DNA of 64,000 nt. Source: OLB6 sp964467455 (GTDB taxonomy: Bacteria > Bacteroidota > Ignavibacteria > Kapaibacteriales > Kapaibacteriaceae). Position 1 is the stretch's first letter. Each line of letters opens with the position of its first letter. Below are positions 8,301 to 16,579 of this stretch, one piece after another. Location of the stretch: the NCBI GenBank assembly GCA_964467455.1, contig CAYXQJ010000016.1, forward strand, positions 1 through 64,000, in the 5' to 3' direction. The notes under the pieces are model-generated. The model saw nothing but the letters and a program-made list of their open reading frames with translations. It did no database searches and was not told the origin of the DNA. The translations under genes and the position numbers were made by a program.

Positions 8301-11300
8301 AAATGCGTGCTTCAATAATGTTCCGATTCTCAATGAGTGGTTTCCAAATGGGCTTCGTACCACGAATGGATGGAGCCTTTCAAGGTATGGGCAGTCTGCT
8401 CTCAGCAGGCCATCTCTGAATTTGTCGAATCGTTTCGCACCAGTCTGGCAGTCTCCATCTGATGCGGTCTTCAATGGAGGCTTCGTCTATTCGGACGCGT
8501 TAGGAACTCCCGGGTGGGAGCTTCACGGCGGCGGCGGTGATGCGTTTGTTTTTAGCGATTTGTCCGGCACCTTTTTGCGATTTGATACTGTCACTCAGTA
8601 TCGGAGTACTCGAACGCATAACTACTTTTGCCTGCCTAGTGAAGCGACCCACCTGCAGTTTGACTATCGCATCACTTCGGCAGGATTGAACGATTCGCTC
8701 GCTGTTATTTTGGTTTCTCCTGACAACACCTATTATACACTCGGAAGCGTTCAGGTTTTGATCAACACAGACTGGGTTCGAGCGTTTAGATTATTGATTC
8801 CAAACCACGTCCCGAAAAGAGTCCCTTACAAACTTTTGCTTGCCTTAGTGGATAATAACAACGCCAGCATCGCGAGTATTGTTGATGTTGACAATGTCCG
8901 GCTTGAATCCCTCGCAGACACCACGCCGCCAACCGTAACGATTAACAAAGCAGCAGACCAATCCGATCCGACCAGCAGTTCGCCAATCAATTTTACGGTA
9001 GTGTTCAGCGAGTCAGTCACAGGTTTCACCAGCAGCGATGTGACGCTGGGCGGAACAGCCGGAGCGACGACTAAGGCGGTTACCGGCAGTGGCACAACTT
9101 ACAACGTAGCCGTGAGCGGAATGACGCAGAGCGGAAACGTAACAGTGACCATTCCGGCAGCCGCAGCCCAAGATGCCGCTGGTAACGGAAACACCGCCTC
9201 TACGAGCAGCGACAATGACGTGGCTTACAATGCTCCCGATGTCACGCCGCCAACGGTGACGATCAATCGGGCCGCAGGACAATCCGACCCGACAAGCACT
9301 TCGCCCATTAACTTCACGGTTGTCTTCAGCGAGTCCGTCACAGGCTTTACCGGTAGTGATGTCACTCTGGGAGGAACAGCCGGAGCTTCAAGCAAGTTGG
9401 TGAGCGGAAGCGGAACCACCTACAGTGTTGCGGTAAGCGGAATGACGCAAAGCGGAACAGTGACAGCAACCATTCCGGCTGACGCGGCCCAAGATGGTGC
9501 TGGAAATGGAAACACTCCCGCCACTTGGACTGATAACTCGGTGGACTACAATCACCCCACACCCCAATTGGCAATCACTCCTTTGACCCTGACGAATTAC
9601 ATCGTTCAAGGTCAAAACGCCACGAACCAATCCTTTGAAGTGTGGAACGCTGGATCAGCCACTTTGAATTATACAATCACGGATGATGCAACTTGGATGT
9701 CGGTCAGTCCCTCCGGCGGGAACAGCACAGGCGGGCACAACACAATCCAAATCATTTACTCGACTGCGGGCCTGACGCCGGGAACATTAAACGGGCAGAT
9801 CACAATCACTGCGCCAGGTGCGAGCGGTTCTCCGCTGAATTTGGCAGTGGTTCTGACCGTTATGCCGCCGCCAGCTTTGCCAAACGTGATCGCGTGGGGT
9901 GATAATTCGAGAGGACAGACCATCGTTCCTTCGAGTCTGACAAATGCAACGAGTATTTCCGCAGGCAGTATGCACAGTCTGGCACTGCGAGAAGACGGCA
10001 GGGTTTTCGCATGGGGTGCCAACTTCTTGGGAGAAACAAACGTCCCCAGCGGAATCACGAATGTGCAGTTTTTAGAGGCTGGAGAAAGCGTTAGTCTCGC
10101 AATGATGCCCGGCAATTTGCTGGCGAGTTGGGGATATAATATCAGCCTCCCAACAAATGCGACGAATGTCGTGGCGCTCGACACTGGTTCAGAATTTGCG
10201 CTAGCGCTTCGAAGTGACAACAGCGTTTTAGCTTGGGGAGGAAACAACTACTGGGGACAAACGACTATTCCCAACGGTCTGACAAGCATTGTAGCCGTTG
10301 CTGCGGGAACTCTACATAGTCTGGCACTGAAGTCCGATGGCACTGTTGTGGGGTGGGGATGGAACGGTTACGGTCAAACTACAGTCCCACTGGAGGCCAC
10401 AAACATCGTCGCCATTGCAGCGGGGACTCGACACAGTCTAGCCCTCCGAAATGACGGGCAGGTAATAGTATGGGGCGAAAACGCACACGGCCAACGTAAT
10501 GTTCCATCGAACGCAACCAACATCGTAGATATTGAAGCGGGCGTTTGGCACAATTTAGCATTACGAGCCGACGGCTCTCTTGTCGCGTGGGGGAATTTTG
10601 TCGTCAATGGTGCCGACGTGCCGGTGTGGATTCCGAGTGGCTTGGAACACGTGGTAAGCATTTCAGGCGGAGGACACCATGACCTTGCGCTTTTGGGCAG
10701 CGGCAAACCATCAATCACAGTCCAGCCTTGGAGTCGAAACGTGGCAGCGGGACACGATGCGCGGATGACGGTAATGGCTGCTGGAGTCCAGCCGACGCAC
10801 TACCAATGGCGGTTCAACGGTGCTGACATCGCTGGCGCAACATCGAACCAACTTATGCTCTCCAATGTTCAGTTTAACAAGGCGGGGGCGTACACCGTCA
10901 TGGTAAGCAATACACTCGGAGTAGTGACGAGCAAGGTGGCAACACTGACGGTCAATCTGCCTTCACCTGTAGTCCATTCAATACAGCGAAGCGCGGGCGG
11001 ACAGTTCTCATTCCAAGTAACGACCGTTCCCGGGTTGTTCTATTTTGTTGAAGCGTCCGATAATCTGGCTGATTGGATAGTTGTTGCCGCAACAAACACG
11101 ACATCAGCAATATTTGAGTATGAAGAGCTCAGCTTCCCTCCTCGCACAAAACGATTTTACCGGGTTGGCGTAGGTGCGTGGCCCTCAAGCATGATGCAGA
11201 TTCCTTCTGGGATTTTCAGTATGGGCTTTGATTCCACCGCACATGAAGGGCGGCCAGATGAGTCGCCGATACACGATATTTCTGTTAGCGCTTTCTCCAT

Positions 11301-12048
11301 TGATAAATTCGAAGTATCCAAAGGGTACTGGGATTTTGTTAAGTATTGGGGCGAAACAAATAGCTACCAGTTCAATAACGTAGGATTTGGAAATGCGTTC
11401 TCTCACCCTGTCCATACAATCAATTGGTTTGATGCGGTGAAGTGGTGCAATGCACGTTCACAACTCGAAGGACGAACTGCCTGCTATTACTCAGATGCAG
11501 CATTGACTGAGGTTTATACAAACGGACAGGTCACTCCTTTTGTAAAGTGGAACGCTAACGGATACAGGTTACCTACGGAAGCGGAATGGGAAAAGGCCGC
11601 GCGCGGTGGAGCGAGTATTCACAGATTTCCTTGGTCGGATTATGAAACGATAAACCATAGCCGGGCCAATTACTTCGCTTATCCGGTTGTGTCTCCGGGT
11701 GTGGGTATTTCTTACGACGATAATCCCACGGAGGGTTACCACCCACTTTTCGAAACAGGCCTTGGCCACACAAATACGAGTCCTGTCGGTTACTTTGCGC
11801 CAAATGGGTATCACCTATATGATGTGGCTGGAAATGTTTTAGAGTGGTGTTGGGATTGGCATGGTGACTACCAGGTCGGGTTTCAAACCGACCCGCACGG
11901 CCCCACAGCGGGACTAAGGCGGGTTGTTCGCGGCGGCGCATGGACCAGTAACGCTTCTTGGTGTCGGGTTTCAGCCAGAGATGGTAGCGAACCTGAAAAC
12001 ATTAACTATGCAGTCGGATTTCGATGTATAAGAGTAGCGAGCCCCTAG
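5326..12048 (+). CDS. Giant secreted mosaic protein with lipase-like and sulfatase-modifying-factor-like domains
   Basis: A 2,240-residue exported protein with a GTG start after AGGAGACAAACCT. Order of modules: signal peptide (hydrophobic FGLASLVFSLILAAF, residues 26-40); two CARDB-like domains from about 143; an ASPM/SPD-2/Hydin-like choice-of-anchor domain near 385-505; an alpha/beta-hydrolase domain from about 744 with nucleophile S867 in GHSRG, plus candidate acid in TTLDPHD and His in GHSGVHAW; a jelly-roll-like stretch; two near-identical bacterial Ig repeats at about 1199-1412; a BACON/NHL-like domain; RCC1-type repeats at about 1518-1791 (WGDNSRGQ, HSLALREDG); an Ig domain; and a C-terminal FGE-sulfatase (SUMF1-like) domain from about 1955 (GYRLPTEAEWEKAARGG, DVAGNVLEWCWDW, GFRCIR). 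Its substrate is unknown. It probably acts at or outside the cell surface. Confidence 0.85.
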   Translation: MDKKSAQKNLQICRLGLNSRMQTRFGLASLVFSLILAAFSTRATTFQQSYVADGADHSTNVFITSSGTHSFFVNGVPTGTYNYAAYKNTGGGYVEFWNDSTTTGWDPTATTSVSPGDVIKLTIWDGNWNVKSVYYWYIYLAQPDLRITTMELDNSTASDQHFDPGQSIRLDFVGYNGGTLASKRNVEMKWYYGASSGAKTTYIYFGSLGTANGLAIEESETETDASWSVPSTPGTYWLTAVIDSDGNNAESNEGNNEITKRFYVDAPDLIAYNVAVSDTSVDPGQSVTVTWTAKNQGGGNAPSSQQGVMWSANSTITQSDTMLDRELLGAMTAGNTTPETHEVTIPSDATRGQTYYIGVYADYDSEVNEGSYENNNGSSGVVVTVNTLPPEITVLLGSTVITDGQSTAIDFGSVVQSQTGPTKTFTVRNDGGSTLTLGSFSVTGYTVTESLSSSLAAGASDDFTVRLDSATTGTKSGSISFSNNDSNEDPFNFPITGVVTVPPTATITLTVKNGSTPVPNAVVQRYNNGSPWVYQDNKPTDANGQVSWTVASGTTWNFEAYYLNPTFGNGGNNPPYLPSQDQPEFWGGVGPITLTSGVPTSVDIQRTEPTVITQTQWPALGAVIVTRTDTGAVLPPGETVVAGTPLWFQFLTKNNASLTKEMGGRLLLDRDRTAPYDRDLPGGWAFVTAGANDNLGFAWTPQAADAGDYYSSPRAKVKLGNGNVWTSDSWGWSATPLVRVVASAPPKGITVITHGWQPSPTDFPKWPLFMARAVGQRTGSATLGKYDSSTGGFNLVTFSGDSPTISSTPISPSAGETILVFDWKPESDKAAQGWSEAAGDALFAALIKLVGDLNALDDFQWHFIGHSRGAIVNSETVERFATYGVQVSHVTTLDPHDTGNILDDWRLGQPQNGSSANSFGFTTWNNVIFADNYYSMTQDTSFCSDPDGRESWSKAWNLNLGNIGSLSPALIGHSGVHAWYRATIDMTASNYENACFNNVPILNEWFPNGLRTTNGWSLSRYGQSALSRPSLNLSNRFAPVWQSPSDAVFNGGFVYSDALGTPGWELHGGGGDAFVFSDLSGTFLRFDTVTQYRSTRTHNYFCLPSEATHLQFDYRITSAGLNDSLAVILVSPDNTYYTLGSVQVLINTDWVRAFRLLIPNHVPKRVPYKLLLALVDNNNASIASIVDVDNVRLESLADTTPPTVTINKAADQSDPTSSSPINFTVVFSESVTGFTSSDVTLGGTAGATTKAVTGSGTTYNVAVSGMTQSGNVTVTIPAAAAQDAAGNGNTASTSSDNDVAYNAPDVTPPTVTINRAAGQSDPTSTSPINFTVVFSESVTGFTGSDVTLGGTAGASSKLVSGSGTTYSVAVSGMTQSGTVTATIPADAAQDGAGNGNTPATWTDNSVDYNHPTPQLAITPLTLTNYIVQGQNATNQSFEVWNAGSATLNYTITDDATWMSVSPSGGNSTGGHNTIQIIYSTAGLTPGTLNGQITITAPGASGSPLNLAVVLTVMPPPALPNVIAWGDNSRGQTIVPSSLTNATSISAGSMHSLALREDGRVFAWGANFLGETNVPSGITNVQFLEAGESVSLAMMPGNLLASWGYNISLPTNATNVVALDTGSEFALALRSDNSVLAWGGNNYWGQTTIPNGLTSIVAVAAGTLHSLALKSDGTVVGWGWNGYGQTTVPLEATNIVAIAAGTRHSLALRNDGQVIVWGENAHGQRNVPSNATNIVDIEAGVWHNLALRADGSLVAWGNFVVNGADVPVWIPSGLEHVVSISGGGHHDLALLGSGKPSITVQPWSRNVAAGHDARMTVMAAGVQPTHYQWRFNGADIAGATSNQLMLSNVQFNKAGAYTVMVSNTLGVVTSKVATLTVNLPSPVVHSIQRSAGGQFSFQVTTVPGLFYFVEASDNLADWIVVAATNTTSAIFEYEELSFPPRTKRFYRVGVGAWPSSMMQIPSGIFSMGFDSTAHEGRPDESPIHDISVSAFSIDKFEVSKGYWDFVKYWGETNSYQFNNVGFGNAFSHPVHTINWFDAVKWCNARSQLEGRTACYYSDAALTEVYTNGQVTPFVKWNANGYRLPTEAEWEKAARGGASIHRFPWSDYETINHSRANYFAYPVVSPGVGISYDDNPTEGYHPLFETGLGHTNTSPVGYFAPNGYHLYDVAGNVLEWCWDWHGDYQVGFQTDPHGPTAGLRRVVRGGAWTSNASWCRVSARDGSEPENINYAVGFRCIRVASP

Positions 12049-12063
12049 CTTGCTACTTTGCCA

Positions 12064-12080
12064 AATCTGTCTTACAGATT
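12064..12080 (+). terminator. Possible weak terminator hairpin
   Basis: AATCTGT-CTT-ACAGATT forms a 7-bp stem 16 bases after the stop of the giant gene. There is no following T run, so this is only a candidate. Confidence 0.3.
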
Positions 12081-12190
12081 GAGCTGCATCGTCGACCTTG
12101 CCCCAAGGCCTTTTGACTCCTAATGCAAAGTCACGTAGCTAAATCACACTCCGCCCCATCCACCCCATAACGCAGTTTGGAGGTTCGGTT

Positions 12191-12892
12191 ATGGCGTATC
12201 GCTGTGTGGCCACATCGGTGGCCGGGTTCGTGCAACAACTTGCCGTTGGCTACATTTCCAACGGCTACTACTTCTACGTGACGGGCGTGATCCCGGAACA
12301 CAAAGACCCCGCCAACACCGACCGCAAGATTCTCGACGCTTACGAAATCGAGGTGTCCAAGTGGATTCGCGCCCGGCGCAAGAAAGACCGTCAAGCCAAC
12401 GTCCAATATCTGCGCCACGGTCGCTTCTACGTCATCATCGCCACCCATGGCTTTCACCACTTCTTCGAGGCCGAGAACAATTCCCTGCACGACATCCGCA
12501 AGCGCCCGATTCTGTTCATGGGCTATTCCATCGGCTGCCGGCGCGAACGGGGTGGCGGCGCGTATCATGCCTCCGTTCGCATCAATCGCGAGTTGTATCT
12601 GGAAATCAAAGCCCGCTTCGAGCAGGCCGCCGTGAATTGCTCGGTGGCAAAACTCTGCCGCGATCTGCTGCTCTTGCCCTACGAACCTTACGCGCCGGTT
12701 CGCACGCAATACCTCTGCCTGCTCCGCGCCATTAACCGTCGTCGCGCCGTCGCCGGTCTGGAGCGTGTGCCCATTGAAGCGCTCCGGTTGCATCGCGCCC
12801 CCGTGCGCCCGTTTGAACCGGATGCCTCGGGAGATTTGGGCGCGCTGGAAGTTCAGTTCCCGCCGCGCCCGCCCACCGAGTCCATCGAATGA
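12191..12892 (+). CDS. Conserved-looking hypothetical protein upstream of second CMP-kinase-like gene
   Basis: A 233-residue protein that I do not recognise. GGAGG lies seven bases before the ATG. It has no signal peptide or membrane segment, is Arg-rich, and contains aromatic/basic stretches (GYISNGYYFYVTGVIPEHKD, NVQYLRHGRFYVIIATHGFHHFFEAE). The segment EHKDPANTDRKILDAYEIEVSKWIRARRKK looks like a folded nucleic-acid or nucleotide enzyme region, but no catalytic motif can be named. It ends 25 bases before the cytidylate-kinase-like gene on the same strand, so the two probably form an operon. Confidence 0.7.
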   Translation: MAYRCVATSVAGFVQQLAVGYISNGYYFYVTGVIPEHKDPANTDRKILDAYEIEVSKWIRARRKKDRQANVQYLRHGRFYVIIATHGFHHFFEAENNSLHDIRKRPILFMGYSIGCRRERGGGAYHASVRINRELYLEIKARFEQAAVNCSVAKLCRDLLLLPYEPYAPVRTQYLCLLRAINRRRAVAGLERVPIEALRLHRAPVRPFEPDASGDLGALEVQFPPRPPTESIE

Positions 12893-12917
12893 ATTTTTTG
12901 TGAAGGAGAATTGTGAA

Positions 12918-13682
12918 ATGAAGGACAAACAAACAACCCAGCATCCAGCCGATGAATCAGGATCGAATGCGAAGCCAGGCGCGCTGCCGGAGAATTCATT
13001 GTCATTGCTGCGCTCAGTCAAAGTGCCCACGCAGGATTTGCCCGCCAGGATGGTCGTGGCGATTGATGGCTGGGCGCATTCCGGCAAGAACACGGCGGGT
13101 GAACTGGTCGCCGAAGCCATCGGCGGGGTGCTGGTGGATTCGGGGCGATTCTACCGGGCGCTCACCAAAGCGTGCCTGGATGCGGGCGTGAATTTGGACG
13201 ACTCCGCTGCCGTGGCCGAATACTGCTGGAGTGTGCCGCTGGATATTCGGATGCGCTGCGAGGGCGGTCTGGTGGCGGAAGCGCAAGTTGCCGCCTTCGG
13301 ACGCTGGTTCACCAAGGAACAATTGCAACCCGTCGGCGCGCCGACCTCGAAAGTGGCGCGCGTGACTCAAGTGCGCGAAATGGTGAATCGCTCCTTGTTG
13401 CTCTGCGCGGGCACTGGCCGGGTGGTCATGCTCGGTCGCGACATCGGCGGCGTGGTCCTTCCCGATACGCCCTTCAAGTTCTTCCTAGATGCGCCCAAAG
13501 AAGTCCGCGAGCGTCGCCACATTGCCGCCAACGGCCAGACCGGCGCCATCACCCGAGATCGCGAGGACGAGCGGCTGGTAGTCTTCGCCCCCGATGCGCT
13601 GATGATTGACACCGGACGCCTGCAACCTGCCGAAGTGCGCGGCATTATCCTGTTGGAATTATTTCGCCGTGCCACCGGCTGA
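12918..13682 (+). CDS. Cytidylate-kinase-like P-loop NMP kinase, copy 2
   Basis: A 254-residue paralogue of the gene at 1380-2123. P-loop residues 51-59 read GWAHSGKNT, again with Asn after the lysine; DSGRFYRALTKACLDAGV, VMLGRDIGGVVLPDTPFKFFLDAPKEVRERR and a final D-rich segment follow. ATG 12918 is preceded by AAGGAGAATTGTGAA, a good ribosome site, and is preferred over the longer open frame. Its base composition looks richer in G and C than copy 1, so the copies may have separate histories instead of a recent duplication. The reaction is likely phosphotransfer to a nucleoside monophosphate or a similar small molecule, by family resemblance only. Confidence 0.78.
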   Translation: MKDKQTTQHPADESGSNAKPGALPENSLSLLRSVKVPTQDLPARMVVAIDGWAHSGKNTAGELVAEAIGGVLVDSGRFYRALTKACLDAGVNLDDSAAVAEYCWSVPLDIRMRCEGGLVAEAQVAAFGRWFTKEQLQPVGAPTSKVARVTQVREMVNRSLLLCAGTGRVVMLGRDIGGVVLPDTPFKFFLDAPKEVRERRHIAANGQTGAITRDREDERLVVFAPDALMIDTGRLQPAEVRGIILLELFRRATG

Positions 13683-13702
13683 ACCCAGCCGGACGGAAAC
13701 GC

Positions 13703-13900
13703 TCATTTGATTTTCTCCAGCCACTCCTCGGGAAGCCAGCAGTCGAACGAGTCCTGATTGTTTTCCTCCATCATGGAGAGTTGGTAAATCCATCGCCCGT
13801 CCTTGAATCGCGATTCCAGCACGTAGCCCTCCCACGCCTCCTTGCTGGGCGGAGTGATTTGGACTTTGTTCATTACGGAGAATCGCGGTTCAGTCGGCAC
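13703..13900 (-). CDS. Small hypothetical protein downstream of radC
   Basis: 65 residues from a GTG start (AGGA eight bases upstream), or 56 from ATG 13873. The sequence (KEAWEGYVLESRFKDGRWIYQLSM, then CWLPEEWLEKIK) resembles a small beta-rich SH3/KOW-like fold, but I recognise no family. It starts nine bases after the radC stop and is probably co-transcribed with it. Confidence 0.55.
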   Translation of the reverse strand: MPTEPRFSVMNKVQITPPSKEAWEGYVLESRFKDGRWIYQLSMMEENNQDSFDCWLPEEWLEKIK

Positions 13901-13909
13901 GGCTCAGTC

Positions 13910-14530
13910 CTAAAAGAAATGGCCCAACTCGCGCAAGCTGGAAAAATCCTTCGCGCGCTCCGGCGTCGCGCGTCCGATGATGACGTGATCGAGCACGTCA
14001 ATCTTGAGCAGTTGCCCGGCGCGGATCAGGTCGCGCGTGACTTTGATGTCGGCTTCGCTCGGCGTCGGATCGCCGCTAGGGTGATTATGTACGAGTACGA
14101 TGGCCGAGGCGCGTTTCGAGATCGCCGCTACGAAGACCTCGCGTGGGTGAACCAAAATGGTGTCGAGCGTTCCCTGTGAAACATTCTGCATCCCGATCAG
14201 ACGGCGGCGCGTGTTCAAAAACAGCACCTGCAAACTCTCCACGGTGTAAGCGCGGTTTTGTTCCCGGAGCAATCCGGCAATGGCTTCCGGATTGTCCAGC
14301 ACAGGTGATTCAGGATACGCCTCGCGCGACAAGCGCTGCCCTAGGAGGAAGGCCGATTTGATGGCGGCTGCCTTCGATTCTCCGATGCCGGGGATGTGCT
14401 GGAGTTCGTCGAAGGACGCCTTCGATAAATCTGTGAGCGCGCCGTATTGCTGCACGAGCGCATCAGCGGCGGCTTTCCCGGTAAGTTTGGCGAGCAACTC
14501 CGCGTTGCTGGCGTGTTCCAATGGTTGCAT
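13910..14530 (-). CDS. radC: RadC-family JAB/MPN protein
   Basis: 206 residues. The N-terminal helix-hairpin-helix segment (LQHIPGIGESKAAAIKSAF) is followed by the RadC JAB domain with the metalloprotease-type motif HNHPSGDPTPSEAD and the final DHVIIG segment. ATG 14530 has AGGAGGTGTC directly upstream, so it was chosen over the upstream in-frame ATG at 14560. RadC proteins are common on mobile elements; their biochemical role is not settled, and a DNA-processing or anti-restriction-associated role is usually inferred. A second, shorter RadC-type protein lies at 45221-45700. Confidence 0.9.
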   Translation of the reverse strand: MQPLEHASNAELLAKLTGKAAADALVQQYGALTDLSKASFDELQHIPGIGESKAAAIKSAFLLGQRLSREAYPESPVLDNPEAIAGLLREQNRAYTVESLQVLFLNTRRRLIGMQNVSQGTLDTILVHPREVFVAAISKRASAIVLVHNHPSGDPTPSEADIKVTRDLIRAGQLLKIDVLDHVIIGRATPERAKDFSSLRELGHFF

Positions 14531-14630
14531 GACACCTCCTGTCGTCGGTGATTTTATCATCGCCGCAATCCTTAAGGAACAAGCCGGGCCGGACTTCGCA
14601 CCGGGCGTAACTGGTTGATTCCCCGTCGGG

Positions 14631-14652
14631 CTGTCCCGTCTCCCGGTGGGAC
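14631..14652 (-). repeat. Solitary iteron-like sequence
   Basis: CTGTCCCGTCTCCCGGTG matches the 22-bp iteron at 3705 at 16 of 18 positions. It lies about 100 bases upstream of radC (minus strand) and could be a RepA site or a relic of a second array. The rest of the 14531-14891 intergenic stretch holds no gene that I can support. Confidence 0.4.
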
Positions 14653-14813
14653 ATTTGACTAAGCTACGCCACTTGGGAGAAAACTGTCTCAGGAGGCGTT
14701 GGTTGGTTGTCCCTCGAAGTTCTGCGTCCGATTCCTTTCACACAAGTTCACTTTCCCTGCTGTCCCGACTCTTCGAGTCCGCAGCCAGGCGAATCTTTCC
14801 AACGGGTCACGGT

Positions 14814-14878
14814 CGTGCCGCAAGCACCCGTCTGGAGAGCAATCAAACCATGCAACCGGTCATCCCGGTCGCGGCACG
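14814..14878 (+). promoter_or_regulatory. Inverted repeat in the leader of the DUF932 gene
   Basis: CGTGCCGC (14814-14821) and GCGGCACG (14871-14878) are perfectly complementary and enclose a smaller CCGG...CCGG stem. The right arm ends 13 bases before the ATG at 14892 and would lie beside the ribosome site. Control of translation is possible but unproven. Confidence 0.3.
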
Positions 14879-14891
14879 GTGAAAGGAACGA

Positions 14892-15743
14892 ATGGACCTC
14901 CATGATACAAAACACTTCAAGGGAACTGCCCTCGACGATTCCACCCTGCGCACCCAAGCACCCAGCATCTTCGCCTCCGGGCCGATGGCGGGTGTGAGCG
15001 ACCGATACACTTTCGTGCCCACAGCACGCATCGTGGACGGACTGCGCGAGCAGAATTGGATGCCGGTGGACGTCGAAGAACAACGCATCCGCAAGGAAGC
15101 ACGGCGGGGATTTCAGAAGCACATGCTGAGATTCCGTCGGGCTGAACAGATGGCGACGCTGGACGAATGGAACGTGGAACTCGTGTTGCTCAACTCGCAT
15201 GATCGCGGTTGCGCGTATCAGCTTCACGCGGGCATTTACCGGCGCATCTGCTCGAACGGATTGGTGGTGAGCGAAGGAAGTTTCGAGGCCATTCGCTTCC
15301 GTCATTCCAAACTGGAAACGGACGAAGTCGTGCGGGCGAGTTTTCGACTGCTCGAATTTGTTCCGAAGGTCGGCGAGATGGTGAACCGCTTCCGCGACCG
15401 GGTGCTGAACGCACGCGAATCGCTGGACCTGGCCCGCCACGCCGTCCTGCTCCGCTACCCGAGCCTCGATGTCTCACCGGTCGAACCTGAAACATTGTTG
15501 AAGGCGCGACGCGATGAGGATGTGAGCTTGGATTTGTGGACCTCGCTCAACCGCATTCAGGAAAACCTGATTCGCGGTGGAGTCTCGGACTCACGGCGCG
15601 ACAAGCGAGGGCGATTGCGTTCTGTCCGGGCGTTGCGCGGTATCGACTCGAAAGTCAGCCTCAACAAGGGATTGTGGGGACTGGCCGAACAACTCGCCAA
15701 CGGCCAAACGCTCGCAGCGGTTGGCGGAGTGGCATTGAATTGA
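14892..15743 (+). CDS. DUF932 (phage/plasmid-related) protein
   Basis: 283 residues resembling the DUF932 family common on plasmids and phages. Recognisable stretches are KHFKGTALDDSTLRTQAPSIF near the start, DRYTFVPTARIVDGLREQNW, LNSHDRGCAYQLHAGIYRRICSNGLVV and the later helical part. Family members are soluble; their molecular role is unknown. GAAAGGAACGA precedes the ATG. It is convergent with the E2-like gene on the other strand, 83 bases away. Confidence 0.82.
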   Translation: MDLHDTKHFKGTALDDSTLRTQAPSIFASGPMAGVSDRYTFVPTARIVDGLREQNWMPVDVEEQRIRKEARRGFQKHMLRFRRAEQMATLDEWNVELVLLNSHDRGCAYQLHAGIYRRICSNGLVVSEGSFEAIRFRHSKLETDEVVRASFRLLEFVPKVGEMVNRFRDRVLNARESLDLARHAVLLRYPSLDVSPVEPETLLKARRDEDVSLDLWTSLNRIQENLIRGGVSDSRRDKRGRLRSVRALRGIDSKVSLNKGLWGLAEQLANGQTLAAVGGVALN

Positions 15744-15826
15744 AAGGTTACAGGTTCTTCCGAAGGTTACGCGGCTTTTCGAGAATTTTTGCCGGCCAAA
15801 ATAAATTCTCATACTTACAACTGGTT

Positions 15827-16216
15827 TCAATCTTCGAAGTCGGGTGCATCATCGTTACCCCAGTAATCACTGGAGCACCAAATCAGCCTGCCTTTGTAGA
15901 TAATAAAATGACTTTTGCAGCCAGTCGTTCGCCAGACTGATGGCAAGAGCGTGGCTGCGCCATCCGCTTGCCGGATCGGTTGTTTGTCAGTCCGCGCCAA
16001 ATGAGGGAAAAAATACGCCATATCGAGCTGGGCAACCGGATAATTGTTAGGAATTTGAATGGCTACCGAACCACTGGCGTGGTTATAGCCCGGCGGGAAA
16101 TCGAATTTATGAAGGAGCAGCCAGAGCCCGCCACCATCTCGAACGGTTTCCCATTCGAGACCAATGTGGTCTAACTGCTCCTTGTCGTCTTCGGGGAGAG
16201 CAAATTGCTTGCGCAT
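15827..16216 (-). CDS. Prokaryotic E2-like protein (family E type)
   Basis: 129 residues from ATG 16216, which follows GGAGGG by eight bases. The N-terminal two thirds (LPEDDKEQLDHIGLEWETV, LLLHKFDFPPGYNHASGSVAIQIPNNYPVAQLDMAYFFP) fit the family-E bacterial E2/UBC-like proteins that accompany multiubiquitin genes; the PPGY and P-x-x-YP segments are typical. The last third (from about residue 85) does not show the RWSRH-W-x-P-G-x-DDL type ending I expect, and its two cysteines (TTGCKSH, LIWCSSD) cannot be assigned as catalytic. The upstream ubiquitin-like gene ends four bases before this start, so the genes are translationally close. Confidence 0.72.
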   Translation of the reverse strand: MRKQFALPEDDKEQLDHIGLEWETVRDGGGLWLLLHKFDFPPGYNHASGSVAIQIPNNYPVAQLDMAYFFPHLARTDKQPIRQADGAATLLPSVWRTTGCKSHFIIYKGRLIWCSSDYWGNDDAPDFED

Positions 16217-16220
16217 GGGA

Positions 16221-16544
16221 TTAGCCCTCCTGGACCTGACGAGGAAGTGTGTTGAAGCGCTCAATGCCGGGCTTGGTAAAGTCCACACATTCATCAAGCC
16301 CCACAGTGTGAAGGGTTCCACCGCGAATCTTCTGCGTGAGGATGAACTGTTCGGGCGGCGTTTTGCCCGCGAGCACCAAGATTTCGCGACCGGTCAAGGA
16401 GGGCTGGTGGACCACAAAATACTGGTCGTCCACCCGAATACGGTAGCGCTTGGCCCGTGGGGGTTTGTGACCAGCCTTGGCTAGTTGTTCGAGGTCAACC
16501 TCCTCAACGAGGGGTTCATTATCCGTCTTGTTTTCAGTTTTCAT
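16221..16544 (-). CDS. Multiubiquitin-family ubiquitin-like protein, single domain
   Basis: 107 residues. After an acidic leader, one beta-grasp-like domain runs from about residue 30: RYRIRVDDQYFVV, then the signature-like TGREILVLAGKTPPEQFIL and the ending VDFTKPGIERF. The protein ends in Glu-Gly, so a free C-terminal glycine would be available without processing. Many family members carry several such domains; this has one. It is followed within four bases by the E2-like gene. No E1 (ThiF-like) or partner JAB gene is adjacent, which is unusual for such loci. Confidence 0.75.
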   Translation of the reverse strand: MKTENKTDNEPLVEEVDLEQLAKAGHKPPRAKRYRIRVDDQYFVVHQPSLTGREILVLAGKTPPEQFILTQKIRGGTLHTVGLDECVDFTKPGIERFNTLPRQVQEG

Positions 16545-16579
16545 ACTTATGTATCGTCGCTTGGTTTTGAAGGGCTTGA

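Noticed and set aside
12131..13120. 329-residue minus-strand frame opposite 12191-12892
   Set aside because: The plus genes have good ribosome sites and one has paralogue support.
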